From Nanobdellota archaeon (GTDB lineage: Archaea; Nanobdellota; Nanobdellia; Pacearchaeales; GW2011-AR1): 10,827 bases of DNA. The stretch is taken from positions 1-10,827 of the forward strand of contig JAHIEH010000004.1 in assembly GCA_018901675.1 (NCBI GenBank), written 5' to 3'. The notes below the pieces were generated by a model. The model saw only the letters and a list, made by a program, of their open reading frames with translations. It had not been told where the DNA came from and did no database searches. Shown here piece by piece: positions 5,923-10,827 of this stretch; the stretch's first letter is position 1, and each line of letters starts with the position of its first letter. The position numbers and the translations under genes are program-made.

Positions 5923-6923
5923 AATACAAATCCTCCATTTACTAAAGACTTTAATCCTCCAAATTTTAGTCTGTAAAATCTAATTTTTCTCCTTTCAAAA
6001 TATTTTAAACTTATTGGTTCGGCACCAATATCTCTCGAATCTAAATCCTTCTTCTTTTCTCTTCCAAATCTTTCAAGGGTCTTAAATCCTTCTTCTTGAT
6101 CAACTTTTTCAAATGATAATCTCCCTTCAGAATATGAGGGAAAAATAACTCTATCAATCTGAATAGCTTCTGATGTTCCAACTTCACACATCTCTGCAAT
6201 CTTTCTTCTTGAAATTGCAAGCCCACCATCAACATCTAAATTTCCTTCTGCAACAACCCTTTCTATGGATTCAACATCCCAATATTGAGTAGCTTCTGTT
6301 GCTTGAAGATTAGTTAATAAAGGAGAAAGACATGAATCTCTAACAGTAGAAAATCTTACACGCGGAACTTTAGGAAAATATAATCCTTTCATATCTTTTT
6401 CTAAATACACATTATCTTCTGAAATTAATCCAGATCCTAAATGCTGCATTAAATATATCATCAATGTAGTCTTGCCCGCCCTTGAATCTCCTGACATTAA
6501 GACTCCTTCACCATTTAGATTTACAAGTGAAGCATGCACTAATGGTGTATGGGCTAATGAGATATGGCCATTACAAAAATTTCTAAAGCAGATTAAACCT
6601 GCTGCTTCATCTCCTTCTGTATTTACATTAACCTCATAGTCTCCATTTCTAGCGACTCTTATATCTCTTACAAAAGTATTATATCTATAATATTCAGTAG
6701 TGCCTGTAGAGGGATTAACCTTTAAAGTAAGATAAGGATATCTTTTATCTCTTATTATTGTCTCATATTTTTGAGGTTCATGAATATCAATTGTCCCAAT
6801 AGGAGAAACAGTACTATCTCTAACTCCGGTTTGAATATTTGCTCCAATTTTATCTAATAAAGATTCTGAGGCTCTAATTCCGACATTAAATCTCCCACAA
6901 AAATCAAATATTCTTTGAGCCAT
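5919..6923 (-). CDS. HPr kinase-like P-loop protein
   Basis: From the chosen start MAQRIFDF the protein has 334 residues. The core matches HprK-type kinases: VHASLVNLNGEGVLMSG leads into the Walker A GDSRAGKTTL (145-154), and ISEDNVYL (167-174) is in the place of the acidic Walker B-like motif. Family knowledge: HprK phosphorylates a serine of HPr, but HprK-like proteins also occur beside glycan and peptide-modification genes with other or unknown targets. No HPr or PTS gene is seen here, so the target is probably not HPr. An in-frame ATG at 7031 would overlap the upstream gene by 107 bp. The ATG at 6923 follows that gene's TAA by one base (TAAAATG), and AAGGAGA lies 17 nt upstream. An ATG at 6977 is a second alternative. 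The stop overlaps the next start as ATGA. Confidence 0.75.
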   Translation of the reverse strand: MAQRIFDFCGRFNVGIRASESLLDKIGANIQTGVRDSTVSPIGTIDIHEPQKYETIIRDKRYPYLTLKVNPSTGTTEYYRYNTFVRDIRVARNGDYEVNVNTEGDEAAGLICFRNFCNGHISLAHTPLVHASLVNLNGEGVLMSGDSRAGKTTLMIYLMQHLGSGLISEDNVYLEKDMKGLYFPKVPRVRFSTVRDSCLSPLLTNLQATEATQYWDVESIERVVAEGNLDVDGGLAISRRKIAEMCEVGTSEAIQIDRVIFPSYSEGRLSFEKVDQEEGFKTLERFGREKKKDLDSRDIGAEPISLKYFERRKIRFYRLKFGGLKSLVNGGFVL

Positions 6924-6924
6924 T

Positions 6925-7866
6925 TTATTTTGAAGAGCAATCTCCTTTATCTTCTTGAATGCATTGTATGATTCCATAATCTCTTCTTGTTTCTTGAACC
7001 GTTCTGTCTTTCTGCCATTTATCTTTGTCAAAATATCCTTTAGGATGATCTAAATGAATTACTTCTCCAGGCATATAAGAAATTCCGTAAGTTTCTTTTA
7101 ATTTCCATTGCAAGTCAGCATCCCAACAACCCCAACTTACAAATCTTTCGCAACACCCTCCAATACGTTCAATTTCACTTCTCCTTGCAAATGTTGCTCC
7201 ACAATGTCTTTCTTGATTGAAGAATTTTGGTTCAGAACCTTTATTTTCAGGATCAGAAACATATTCATTATAATCTTCTCTAGTTGCAATAAATGTTTTC
7301 ATTCTTCCATTTTCAAATTTTCTAAATATTTTTATATCTCTAATACTTTTGTCTGGTTTTACAAGAAATTCTTGAGAAGCATCAAGTGATTTTAATGCAT
7401 CTCGAATTCCTTTTTCTGAAACATCTGCATAGAATTTATCAAAATCTTGTAAAAGTAAACGTCTCATCATAGGCCTTTGCAAAGGAGTATTAAGTATTCC
7501 AGCTGCCTGAATTAATTCTTCAAAGAATCCTTCAGGAAAAACAATATCTGAATCAGACAAATACAAATGTTCTCCTTGTGCTTTTCTTATTCCTTGATTA
7601 TAAATTAATCCATGAGGAACATCTTGAACTACATTTGCTCCGGTATTTAATCCTTTTAATGCATCTTGAACTTTAAAAGAAGGTGAACAAATATCACAAG
7701 CAACAACATCTTTTCCTGTGCATATTAGAAATTCTAATCCTTTTTCTGATTGAGTTTGTACACTTCTCATTGCAACTTCGAGCCTTCTCGGGTCAAAGCT
7801 TCCAAAAAATGGAACAAGAATACTTATTTTGGGTTTATTTGCCATGTTCAAATTCTCAGAATTCAC
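6925..7866 (-). CDS. GT-A family glycosyltransferase, paralogue of the 2539-3501 gene, with altered acidic motif
   Basis: The first gene of the - operon has 313 residues. It has the same fold markers as its paralogue: KISILVPFFGSFD (13-25), DxD as SDSDIVF (D105, D107), RHCGATF (220-226) and GGCCERFVSWGCWDADLQWK (236-255). In the last motif the acidic pair is WD, not ED: W248 replaces the glutamate found in the paralogue. That may alter acceptor use or weaken catalysis. The start is GTG at 7866-7864, with GAGGTGA about 8 nt upstream. An ATG at residue 8 has no such site. Transcription probably starts from the TATA box at 7904-7912. No membrane or signal sequence is seen. Confidence 0.85.
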   Translation of the reverse strand: MNSENLNMANKPKISILVPFFGSFDPRRLEVAMRSVQTQSEKGLEFLICTGKDVVACDICSPSFKVQDALKGLNTGANVVQDVPHGLIYNQGIRKAQGEHLYLSDSDIVFPEGFFEELIQAAGILNTPLQRPMMRRLLLQDFDKFYADVSEKGIRDALKSLDASQEFLVKPDKSIRDIKIFRKFENGRMKTFIATREDYNEYVSDPENKGSEPKFFNQERHCGATFARRSEIERIGGCCERFVSWGCWDADLQWKLKETYGISYMPGEVIHLDHPKGYFDKDKWQKDRTVQETRRDYGIIQCIQEDKGDCSSK

Positions 7867-7867
7867 T

Positions 7868-7882
7868 GAGGTTAATCACCTC
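7868..7882 (-). promoter_or_regulatory. Palindrome overlapping the operon's ribosome-binding site
   Basis: On the - strand GAGGT-GATTA-ACCTC is a 5-bp-arm palindrome that includes the Shine-Dalgarno GAGGTGA just before the GTG start. It could hide the ribosome site in a hairpin or be an operator. A very similar core, AGGTGATTACCT, lies at 9208-9219 just before the DUF2283 start. Confidence 0.4.
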
Positions 7883-7903
7883 TAATTTATTTGAGATTAT
7901 GTG

Positions 7904-7912
7904 TTTAAATAA
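7904..7912 (-). promoter_or_regulatory. TATA box of the four-gene - operon
   Basis: TTATTTAAA read on the - strand is about 25 nt before position 7880. The transcript would start just ahead of the GAGGTGA ribosome site and the GTG start at 7866, giving a leader of only about 15 nt. It lies inside the cassette, so the operon carries its own promoter. Confidence 0.5.
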
Positions 7913-7974
7913 TTAACTAGACGCTCAACTACCCACAAAACCAAAAAAAGTTAATAGAATTATTTTACTAATGC

Positions 7975-7996
7975 TAAAATCTTACTTAAGATTTTA
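7975..7996. repeat. Perfect 10-bp hairpin inside the right end of the cassette
   Basis: TAAAATCTTA and TAAGATTTTA pair over 10 bp with loop CT. TTTT follows on the + strand. On the - strand a seven-T tract lies at 7949-7943, about 25 nt further on. It may end transcripts entering from the PIN gene, but the T-tract is far from the stem, so the role is uncertain. The stretch 7997-8051 holds no gene that I can support. Confidence 0.5.
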
Positions 7997-8051
7997 TTTT
8001 CTCAACAGACTCTGCCTTTGGATCCTCATTCTAATGGTAACAACCGCATCA

Positions 8052-8078
8052 TTTAGAAAGTATATCCTTTTTGATATA
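8052..8078 (-). repeat. Right terminal inverted repeat (27 bp)
   Basis: This is the reverse complement of the left terminal repeat at 24 of 27 positions. It contains the hairpin AGTATATC/GATATACT (8059-8080, loop of 6). It ends exactly where the right copy of the 14-bp direct repeat starts. Confidence 0.75.
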
Positions 8079-8092
8079 CTCGGTGTAAAAGA
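8079..8092 (+). repeat. Right copy of 14-bp direct repeat CTCGGTGTAAAAGA
   Basis: It is identical in sequence and orientation to 2400-2413 and lies outside the right inverted repeat. It ends 7 nt short of the stop codon of the PIN gene (8102-8100), so the insertion spared that gene. Confidence 0.75.
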
Positions 8093-8099
8093 ATACCCC

Positions 8100-8888
8100 T
8101 TAAAGAGTGTATTCATCCCTACCTCCAAAAGCAGAGTATAAAGAAATTGAGTGCTTTGGATTTGGACGGACTAAAGAAGATTTGTGACTTTGGTTATTAT
8201 AAAAAAAATCCAAGATAACGCCAAGGTCAATGTCAGAAGAAATCACCTGGACTGGCTGTTTTTGGGAAATAGTCAATGCAACAGAGATTAACCCCTCATC
8301 AGTTCCAAAATCGCATGGATGCCTGCTTCTTAAACGCCCATCATACATAGGGGTAGAATCTCTCTTTAAAGAGTGTTTCTTGCATGCTTCTATAAAATAA
8401 GTAAAGAAGCGATAGTATAAATTTTCTTCATCCGGAGAGAATGTATCAAGTATGTTTTTGTTTTTAGAGCTTTTCACTACATCAGCCCATTTTTGCGCAA
8501 GAACGTTAAGCAAAGATACTGGTGAATTCTTTTTGTGATTGTCAAAATCAATATCTCTTATTTCAAATTGCCTTCTGTAACGCCGGAGATTACGTTTGTT
8601 GCCCATACTTTTTAATAATGTATTATGATGCTTAACAGAGTCATTTAACCTGTCTAAAAAGTATTTTAATTCTTTTGTGACTTCAGATGTTACAAAGACA
8701 TTTTCTTTTTCAAGGTAGGGGGAAAAAGCATCTACAGCTTTTATTTCTGTTTCCAAATGATTAACAGGCAAATCATCCGGAATGAGCACGTCATAAATTT
8801 TTTGCAAGAAACTATGAGATGACCCTTTGAGAACATTTGTGTCTAAGAGGGTAATTATCGGTCGGTTTGTAATCTCTTCAAGCTTCAT
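8100..8888 (-). CDS. PIN-domain-like ribonuclease, unassigned subfamily
   Basis: The 262-residue protein shows the acidic landmarks of a PIN nuclease in order: IITLLDTNVLKG (11-22, first Asp), VTSEVTKEL (66-74, Glu), CDFGTDEGLISVALT (DxxxxD/E region near 202-216) and VISSDIDLG (Asp). PIN enzymes cut RNA with Mg2+ or Mn2+. About 100 residues of basic helical sequence (NKRNLRRYRRQFEIR and beyond) are inserted between the second and third acidic motifs, making it much longer than the 130-150 residues of VapC toxins. No antitoxin gene adjoins it, so it is more likely a housekeeping or standalone RNase than VapC. The TATA box at 8910-8918 supports a leaderless start. The stop lies 7 nt beyond the cassette's right direct repeat. 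Confidence 0.65.
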   Translation of the reverse strand: MKLEEITNRPIITLLDTNVLKGSSHSFLQKIYDVLIPDDLPVNHLETEIKAVDAFSPYLEKENVFVTSEVTKELKYFLDRLNDSVKHHNTLLKSMGNKRNLRRYRRQFEIRDIDFDNHKKNSPVSLLNVLAQKWADVVKSSKNKNILDTFSPDEENLYYRFFTYFIEACKKHSLKRDSTPMYDGRLRSRHPCDFGTDEGLISVALTISQKQPVQVISSDIDLGVILDFFYNNQSHKSSLVRPNPKHSISLYSAFGGRDEYTL

Positions 8889-8909
8889 ACAAAAGATATA
8901 AATTTGGTG

Positions 8910-8918
8910 TTTAAAAAG
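8910..8918 (-). promoter_or_regulatory. TATA box of the PIN-domain gene
   Basis: CTTTTTAAA on the - strand is centred about 26 nt before the ATG at 8888, and no Shine-Dalgarno sequence precedes the ATG. A second A/T run, TTTATATC, is only about 10 nt away and too close. The rest of the gap up to 8990 shows nothing I can identify. Confidence 0.5.
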
Positions 8919-8990
8919 ATAATTGATGTTGAGGGCAAGATAGAGTACTGGCTTAAGAATAGCTTGATGAGGTGTAGGACTGTGAAGAAA

Positions 8991-9203
8991 TTAACCAATA
9001 ACAACTGCTGATTTTATAGCATTCATAGGCAGATTCTTACTAGCATCAAGAATTTCAATACCTAAAGTTTTTCCACCTTTATCTAAATCTATATTCACAG
9101 ATTCATTTAGAGAGATGGTTTGAACTACTTCTCCTTTAGCTATCTCTTTGAAGTAAATATATGCGGCATCAGCATCTTTATCGTATTCTATTTTCATTTC
9201 CAT
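8991..9203 (-). CDS. DUF2283 family protein (antitoxin-like partner)
   Basis: The 70-residue protein has the DUF2283 pattern: MKIEYDKDADAAYIYF near the start, then VNIDLDKGGKTLGIEILDAS, a small beta-rich fold. The family's function is not established. DUF2283 genes often sit next to DUF4258 genes, a layout read as a toxin-antitoxin pair. The first ATG (9203) overlaps the DUF4258 gene by 10 nt. The second ATG (9197) makes an ATGA overlap with its stop and gives the more typical N-terminus MKIEYD, so the true start may be there. Confidence 0.8.
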   Translation of the reverse strand: MEMKIEYDKDADAAYIYFKEIAKGEVVQTISLNESVNIDLDKGGKTLGIEILDASKNLPMNAIKSAVVIG

Positions 9204-9406
9204 ATCAAGGTGATTACCTTTATATATTTATCTTCCTCGGTATAAACAACCTTTAGTGTTTTGCCGGTTATCTTTTTATAAGCTTCTTTTTGATTTCCTT
9301 TTGATATTGTATAGTCAGGTATTTCAATAGTTTCTTCAACCTCTTGTAGTTTAATCCCCCTTTCAATTAATCTCTTTTTAGCATGATATGACAAGACTAT
9401 CTTCAT
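9194..9406 (-). CDS. DUF4258 family protein (possible toxin of the pair)
   Basis: The 70-residue protein starts MKIVLSYHAKKRLIERGI, the usual DUF4258 opening with its conserved His and Arg, and ends with a beta hairpin (TLKVVYTEE, YIKVITLIWK). The fold is thought to be RelE/BrnT-like, but activity is not established. An in-frame ATG at 9478 would add 24 hydrophobic residues. I reject it because a TATA box at 9426-9434 lies 25 nt before the ATG at 9406, so that upstream ATG would not be transcribed. The 3' end overlaps DUF2283, so the two are translated together. Confidence 0.75.
   Translation of the reverse strand: MKIVLSYHAKKRLIERGIKLQEVEETIEIPDYTISKGNQKEAYKKITGKTLKVVYTEEDKYIKVITLIWK
9207..9220. 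promoter_or_regulatory. 14-bp palindrome before the DUF2283 start
   Basis: AAGGTGATTACCTT has 5-bp arms around a 4-nt centre. It sits at the 3' end of the DUF4258 gene, a few bases before the DUF2283 ATG. On the - strand it contains AAGGT, a possible weak ribosome site. Its core resembles the palindrome at 7868-7882. Confidence 0.3.
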
Positions 9407-9425
9407 ATAAACACCAATGATTCGA

Positions 9426-9434
9426 AATATATAA
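9426..9434 (-). promoter_or_regulatory. TATA box of the DUF4258-DUF2283 pair
   Basis: Read on - as TTTATATAT, this box is centred about 25 nt before the ATG at 9406. It fixes that ATG as the leaderless start of the operon and excludes the upstream in-frame ATG. Confidence 0.6.
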
Positions 9435-9512
9435 ATTCTTTTAATTGGCATTGGCAAAATGCTAACTAGTTCAATCACTCATAAAACTGCTATCTCCTGC
9501 CCATGACATTTC

Positions 9513-9551
9513 AAATAAAAAAAGATAAAAAGATAAAAATAAAAATTAAAT
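9513..9551 (-). terminator. T-rich terminator of the metalloprotease gene
   Basis: Just after the protease stop (9548-9546), the - strand reads a series of T-runs (TTTTTA, TTTTTATC, TTTTTTTATTTG) with no stem-loop. Consecutive U-tracts without a hairpin are the common archaeal termination signal. Confidence 0.55.
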
Positions 9552-10301
9552 TCCGTACATTTTCTGCAGGCCTGTTATGTCTGGCGCCTCAAGAGTCCTT
9601 CCTTTTGTCTCGCCTTCACTTGAATACCCATACATAGTTACTGCAGAGCATGCTGAATTGTATATATCATTTAATCCAACACCATGCCCAAGTTCGTGTG
9701 TTGCTATGTTTTGCAAGTCCATTACTGAAGGATTTATATCTGCGTCTCCCCAGTCAAAAAAAGTGTTGAAGAGAATGTCATACTCAACTATCCGCTTTGT
9801 TTTTTTGTTAAACCAAATAGAAGTTACTGCTATAACATTTGAGTTTGAATACGCCCCAAATGAAATTGCGTTTTTATTATCTAAACTTCCATATGCTGCG
9901 CTGTAATCAATTCCATAAGCATTATTAAAAAGTTCTTTTGAAGTTGAATCATCCCAAGTTTCTGCTGATGCAGAAATCGTAGAAGTTACAAAGCTGTCTG
10001 AAAGCCCCTCGGGGTTTGTTGGATTGACAATATAACTGACAGGCAGAATATTCCATTTCACACCTAAAAGCTTATAGCAAGATAGCCCATTTATTGACCT
10101 TAACTCTTTGCTTTTTGCATAGTGGATAAAATTTACTCTTTCAAGTTCCAGATTTCCTGGTACTGATTCTATTACTAAAGGAAAGTTTTCCGATGCTTTT
10201 GAGCTTGCTTTTGCATTCTCATTTGCAGGGATAATCCTTGTTGCAGTAATCAGTGAACTAACTAACAGAACTGCCAAGAAAAACATGTAAATCTTTCTCA
10301 T
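9546..10301 (-). CDS. Secreted zinc metalloprotease, matrixin-like metzincin (M10)
   Basis: The 251-residue protein begins with a signal peptide or membrane anchor: MRKIYMF, then a hydrophobic stretch to about residue 20. The catalytic motif is THELGHGVGLND: H202, E203 and H206, with D212 in place of the usual third zinc His (the HExxHxxGxxD form). The Met-turn is AVTMYG (M223), and the domain closes with DITGLQKMYGI as in matrixins. It probably acts outside the cell or at the surface on proteins or peptides. Residues about 30-90 could be a propeptide: C75 lies there, but no clear cysteine-switch motif is seen. GGGAGGT lies 10 nt before the ATG, an unusually strong ribosome site for this window. 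TATA candidates are 10340-10347 (short leader) and 10321-10330 (leaderless). Confidence 0.85.
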   Translation of the reverse strand: MRKIYMFFLAVLLVSSLITATRIIPANENAKASSKASENFPLVIESVPGNLELERVNFIHYAKSKELRSINGLSCYKLLGVKWNILPVSYIVNPTNPEGLSDSFVTSTISASAETWDDSTSKELFNNAYGIDYSAAYGSLDNKNAISFGAYSNSNVIAVTSIWFNKKTKRIVEYDILFNTFFDWGDADINPSVMDLQNIATHELGHGVGLNDIYNSACSAVTMYGYSSEGETKGRTLEAPDITGLQKMYGI

Positions 10302-10311
10302 TTATTGCTTT

Positions 10312-10318
10312 ACCTCCC
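10312..10318 (-). promoter_or_regulatory. Strong ribosome-binding site of the metalloprotease
   Basis: GGGAGGT on the - strand lies 10 nt before the ATG at 10301. Most single genes here are leaderless, so this marks a gene with a real leader. It supports the TATA at 10340-10347 over the closer one. Confidence 0.6.
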
Positions 10319-10389
10319 GATATTTTAAAAACTATGAAGTATATATGTTTTATGGCGAGTAAAGTTACAATTGATAGGCGATAAACATA

Positions 10390-10472
10390 AAGCCTCTGTA
10401 GCTTAATAAGGGAAGTATCCCTTATCAACCCTCAGACAGGATGTATCAGAGTTGGGAGGTCAGAGTCGCTAC
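10390..10472 (+). repeat. Duplicate of the tRNA-Thr 5' end plus structured leader
   Basis: AAGCCTCTGTAGCTTA at 10390-10405 is identical to 10485-10500, which is the acceptor strand and start of the D-arm of the tRNA-Thr gene downstream. It is followed by a perfect 8-bp hairpin ATAAGGGA/TCCCTTAT (10406-10425, loop AGTA). GTAGC (10398-10402) can pair with GCTAC (10468-10472). CTCTG (10394-10398) can pair instead with CAGAG (10461-10465). No anticodon or T-arm can be found, so it is not a second tRNA. It may be a scar of tRNA duplication or a folded leader of the tRNA transcript. Confidence 0.6.
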
Positions 10473-10486
10473 AAACAAACAATTAA

Positions 10487-10558
10487 GCCTCTGTAGCTTA
10501 GAGGAAAAGCAACTGCTTCGTAAGCAGAAGATCGCAGGTTCGATTCCTGCCAGAGGCT
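10487..10558 (+). tRNA. tRNA-Thr (anticodon CGU)
   Basis: This is a complete 72-nt cloverleaf. The acceptor GCCTCTG (10487-10493) pairs with CAGAGGC (10551-10557), with discriminator T, as usual for archaeal tRNA-Thr. The D-stem pairs GCTT with AAGC. The anticodon stem is CTGC/GCAG with an A-A mismatch at its outer pair. The loop TTCGTAA gives anticodon CGU, which reads ACG. The T-arm GCAGG-TTCGATT-CCTGC is perfect. There is no intron and no encoded CCA. A run of five T's starting at the discriminator (10558-10562) can end transcription. No good TATA box lies 25 nt upstream, so the transcript may start further upstream and include the duplicated 5' end. Confidence 0.93.
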
Positions 10559-10577
10559 TTTTCATAGTTCAAAAAGA

Positions 10578-10585
10578 TTTATTAA
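10578..10585 (+). promoter_or_regulatory. TATA box of the last gene
   Basis: TTTATTAA is preceded by an A-rich BRE-like stretch (AAAAAGA) and centred about 26 nt before the ATG at 10607. This predicts a leaderless mRNA. Confidence 0.6.
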
Positions 10586-10606
10586 GGCACTTTTTTTCGT
10601 TTTATC

Positions 10607-10822
10607 ATGGTAGTAGATAAAGAAAATATTGAAAACAAATTGAAGGAAAATCTAGAAAATCAAATGTCTAAAGAAGAAGAAATTGGGTTCCATAAAGGAA
10701 CACTGAATACATTAGTCAATGAGAGAAATGAATTTGTCAAGATGATTCAGATTATCGAATCAATAATGCAGGCGCATGTGAAAAGGCTTGAAGAACTTGG
10801 AGTTAGATTAACTAAGAAATAG
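10607..10822 (+). CDS. Small conserved-type coiled-coil protein, function unknown
   Basis: The 71-residue, highly charged, helical protein has no signal peptide or cysteine. After a Lys/Glu/Asn-rich N-terminus, residues about 20-68 show heptad-like spacing of hydrophobics (IGFHKGTLNTLVNERNEFVKMIQIIESIM...RLEELGV), predicting one long coiled coil or a helical hairpin. Length and character recall prefoldin-like or other small oligomerising proteins, but I do not recognise the family. The start is supported by a TATA box at the leaderless distance, and the stop TAG ends 5 nt before the window edge. No Shine-Dalgarno sequence is seen. Confidence 0.7.
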   Translation: MVVDKENIENKLKENLENQMSKEEEIGFHKGTLNTLVNERNEFVKMIQIIESIMQAHVKRLEELGVRLTKK

Positions 10823-10827
10823 GGTTC

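Larger units (their letters stand above)
2400..8092. mobile_element. Putative non-autonomous transposable cassette carrying glycosyltransferase/HprK-like genes
   Basis: The order is direct repeat, inverted repeat, about 5.6 kb of cargo, inverted repeat, direct repeat. The cargo is five intact genes: GT-A on +, then GT-A paralogue, HprK-like protein, GT-B and phosphatase-Nudix on -. I find no transposase, Cas1, tyrosine or serine recombinase in the cargo, so movement would need an enzyme from elsewhere. Family knowledge: casposons leave duplications of about 14-15 bp and often target tRNA 3' ends, which this geometry resembles. The same structure could also come from another DDE or recombinase system, or from recombination between repeats. 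Mobility is therefore inferred from the ends only. Confidence 0.55.

Noticed and set aside
6924..7031. Upstream start for the HprK-like gene at 7031
   Set aside because: It would overlap the conserved C-terminus of the upstream glycosyltransferase by 107 bp. The TAAAATG junction at 6927-6921 gives a normal coupled start.
38..8049. 11-bp match AACAACCGCAT at 38-48 and 8039-8049
   Set aside because: It is short, has no flanking similarity and one copy is coding. Chance is sufficient.
9407..9478. 24-residue N-terminal extension of the DUF4258 protein
   Set aside because: The promoter TATA box lies inside this stretch, so the upstream ATG would not be transcribed. The family normally begins at MKIVLSYHAKKR.
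10392..10472. A second tRNA gene upstream of tRNA-Thr
   Set aside because: Only the first 14 nt match. No anticodon arm, T-arm or full acceptor 3' strand follows.

Overview
The window looks like an AT-rich archaeal genome, most likely a DPANN-type lineage (Woesearchaeota/Pacearchaeota-like). The taxonomic call is an inference. It rests on TATA boxes centred about 25 nt before start codons with no room for a leader (trxB, dus, the first glycosyltransferase, the PIN gene, DUF4258 and the last gene), T-tract terminators, a tRNA gene without encoded CCA, and families such as DUF2283, DUF4258 and an exported metzincin protease.

Left flank (1-2440): a divergent Cys/Lys-rich mini-gene, a thioredoxin reductase (trxB), and a short tRNA-dihydrouridine synthase (dus) convergent to trxB. 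The gaps on both sides of dus are packed with nested inverted repeats. At least four units share one plan: hairpin, exactly 6 nt, hairpin, and in three of them an outer stem closing a three-way junction. The right gap ends with the 3' half of a tRNA-Val-like gene.

Centre (2400-8092): a five-gene cassette with the outline of a transposable unit. It is bounded by 27-bp inverted repeats (24/27 identical) lying directly inside a 14-bp direct repeat, CTCGGTGTAAAAGA. The left direct repeat spans the anticodon loop and stem of the tRNA remnant. The cargo is a GT-A glycosyltransferase on + and, convergent to it, a tight operon on -: a paralogous GT-A glycosyltransferase, an HPr-kinase-like P-loop protein, a GT-B glycosyltransferase and a histidine-phosphatase/Nudix-like fusion. 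The spacing (TAAAATG, ATGA, 9 nt) indicates translational coupling. No transposase or integrase is visible, so any mobility would be in trans. The cargo suggests a glycan-building module with an opposing kinase and phosphatase, but substrates cannot be read from sequence.

Right flank (8100-10827): a PIN-domain protein, a toxin-antitoxin-like DUF4258/DUF2283 pair, a secreted zinc metalloprotease, tRNA-Thr(CGU) preceded by a duplicate of its own first 16 nt, and a small coiled-coil protein.

The main point of interest is the glycosyltransferase/HprK cassette with inverted repeats and a 14-bp (or 15-nt) flanking duplication at a tRNA remnant. That geometry resembles casposon-like integration but has no recombinase. 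The second point is the family of three-way-junction palindromic units around dus.
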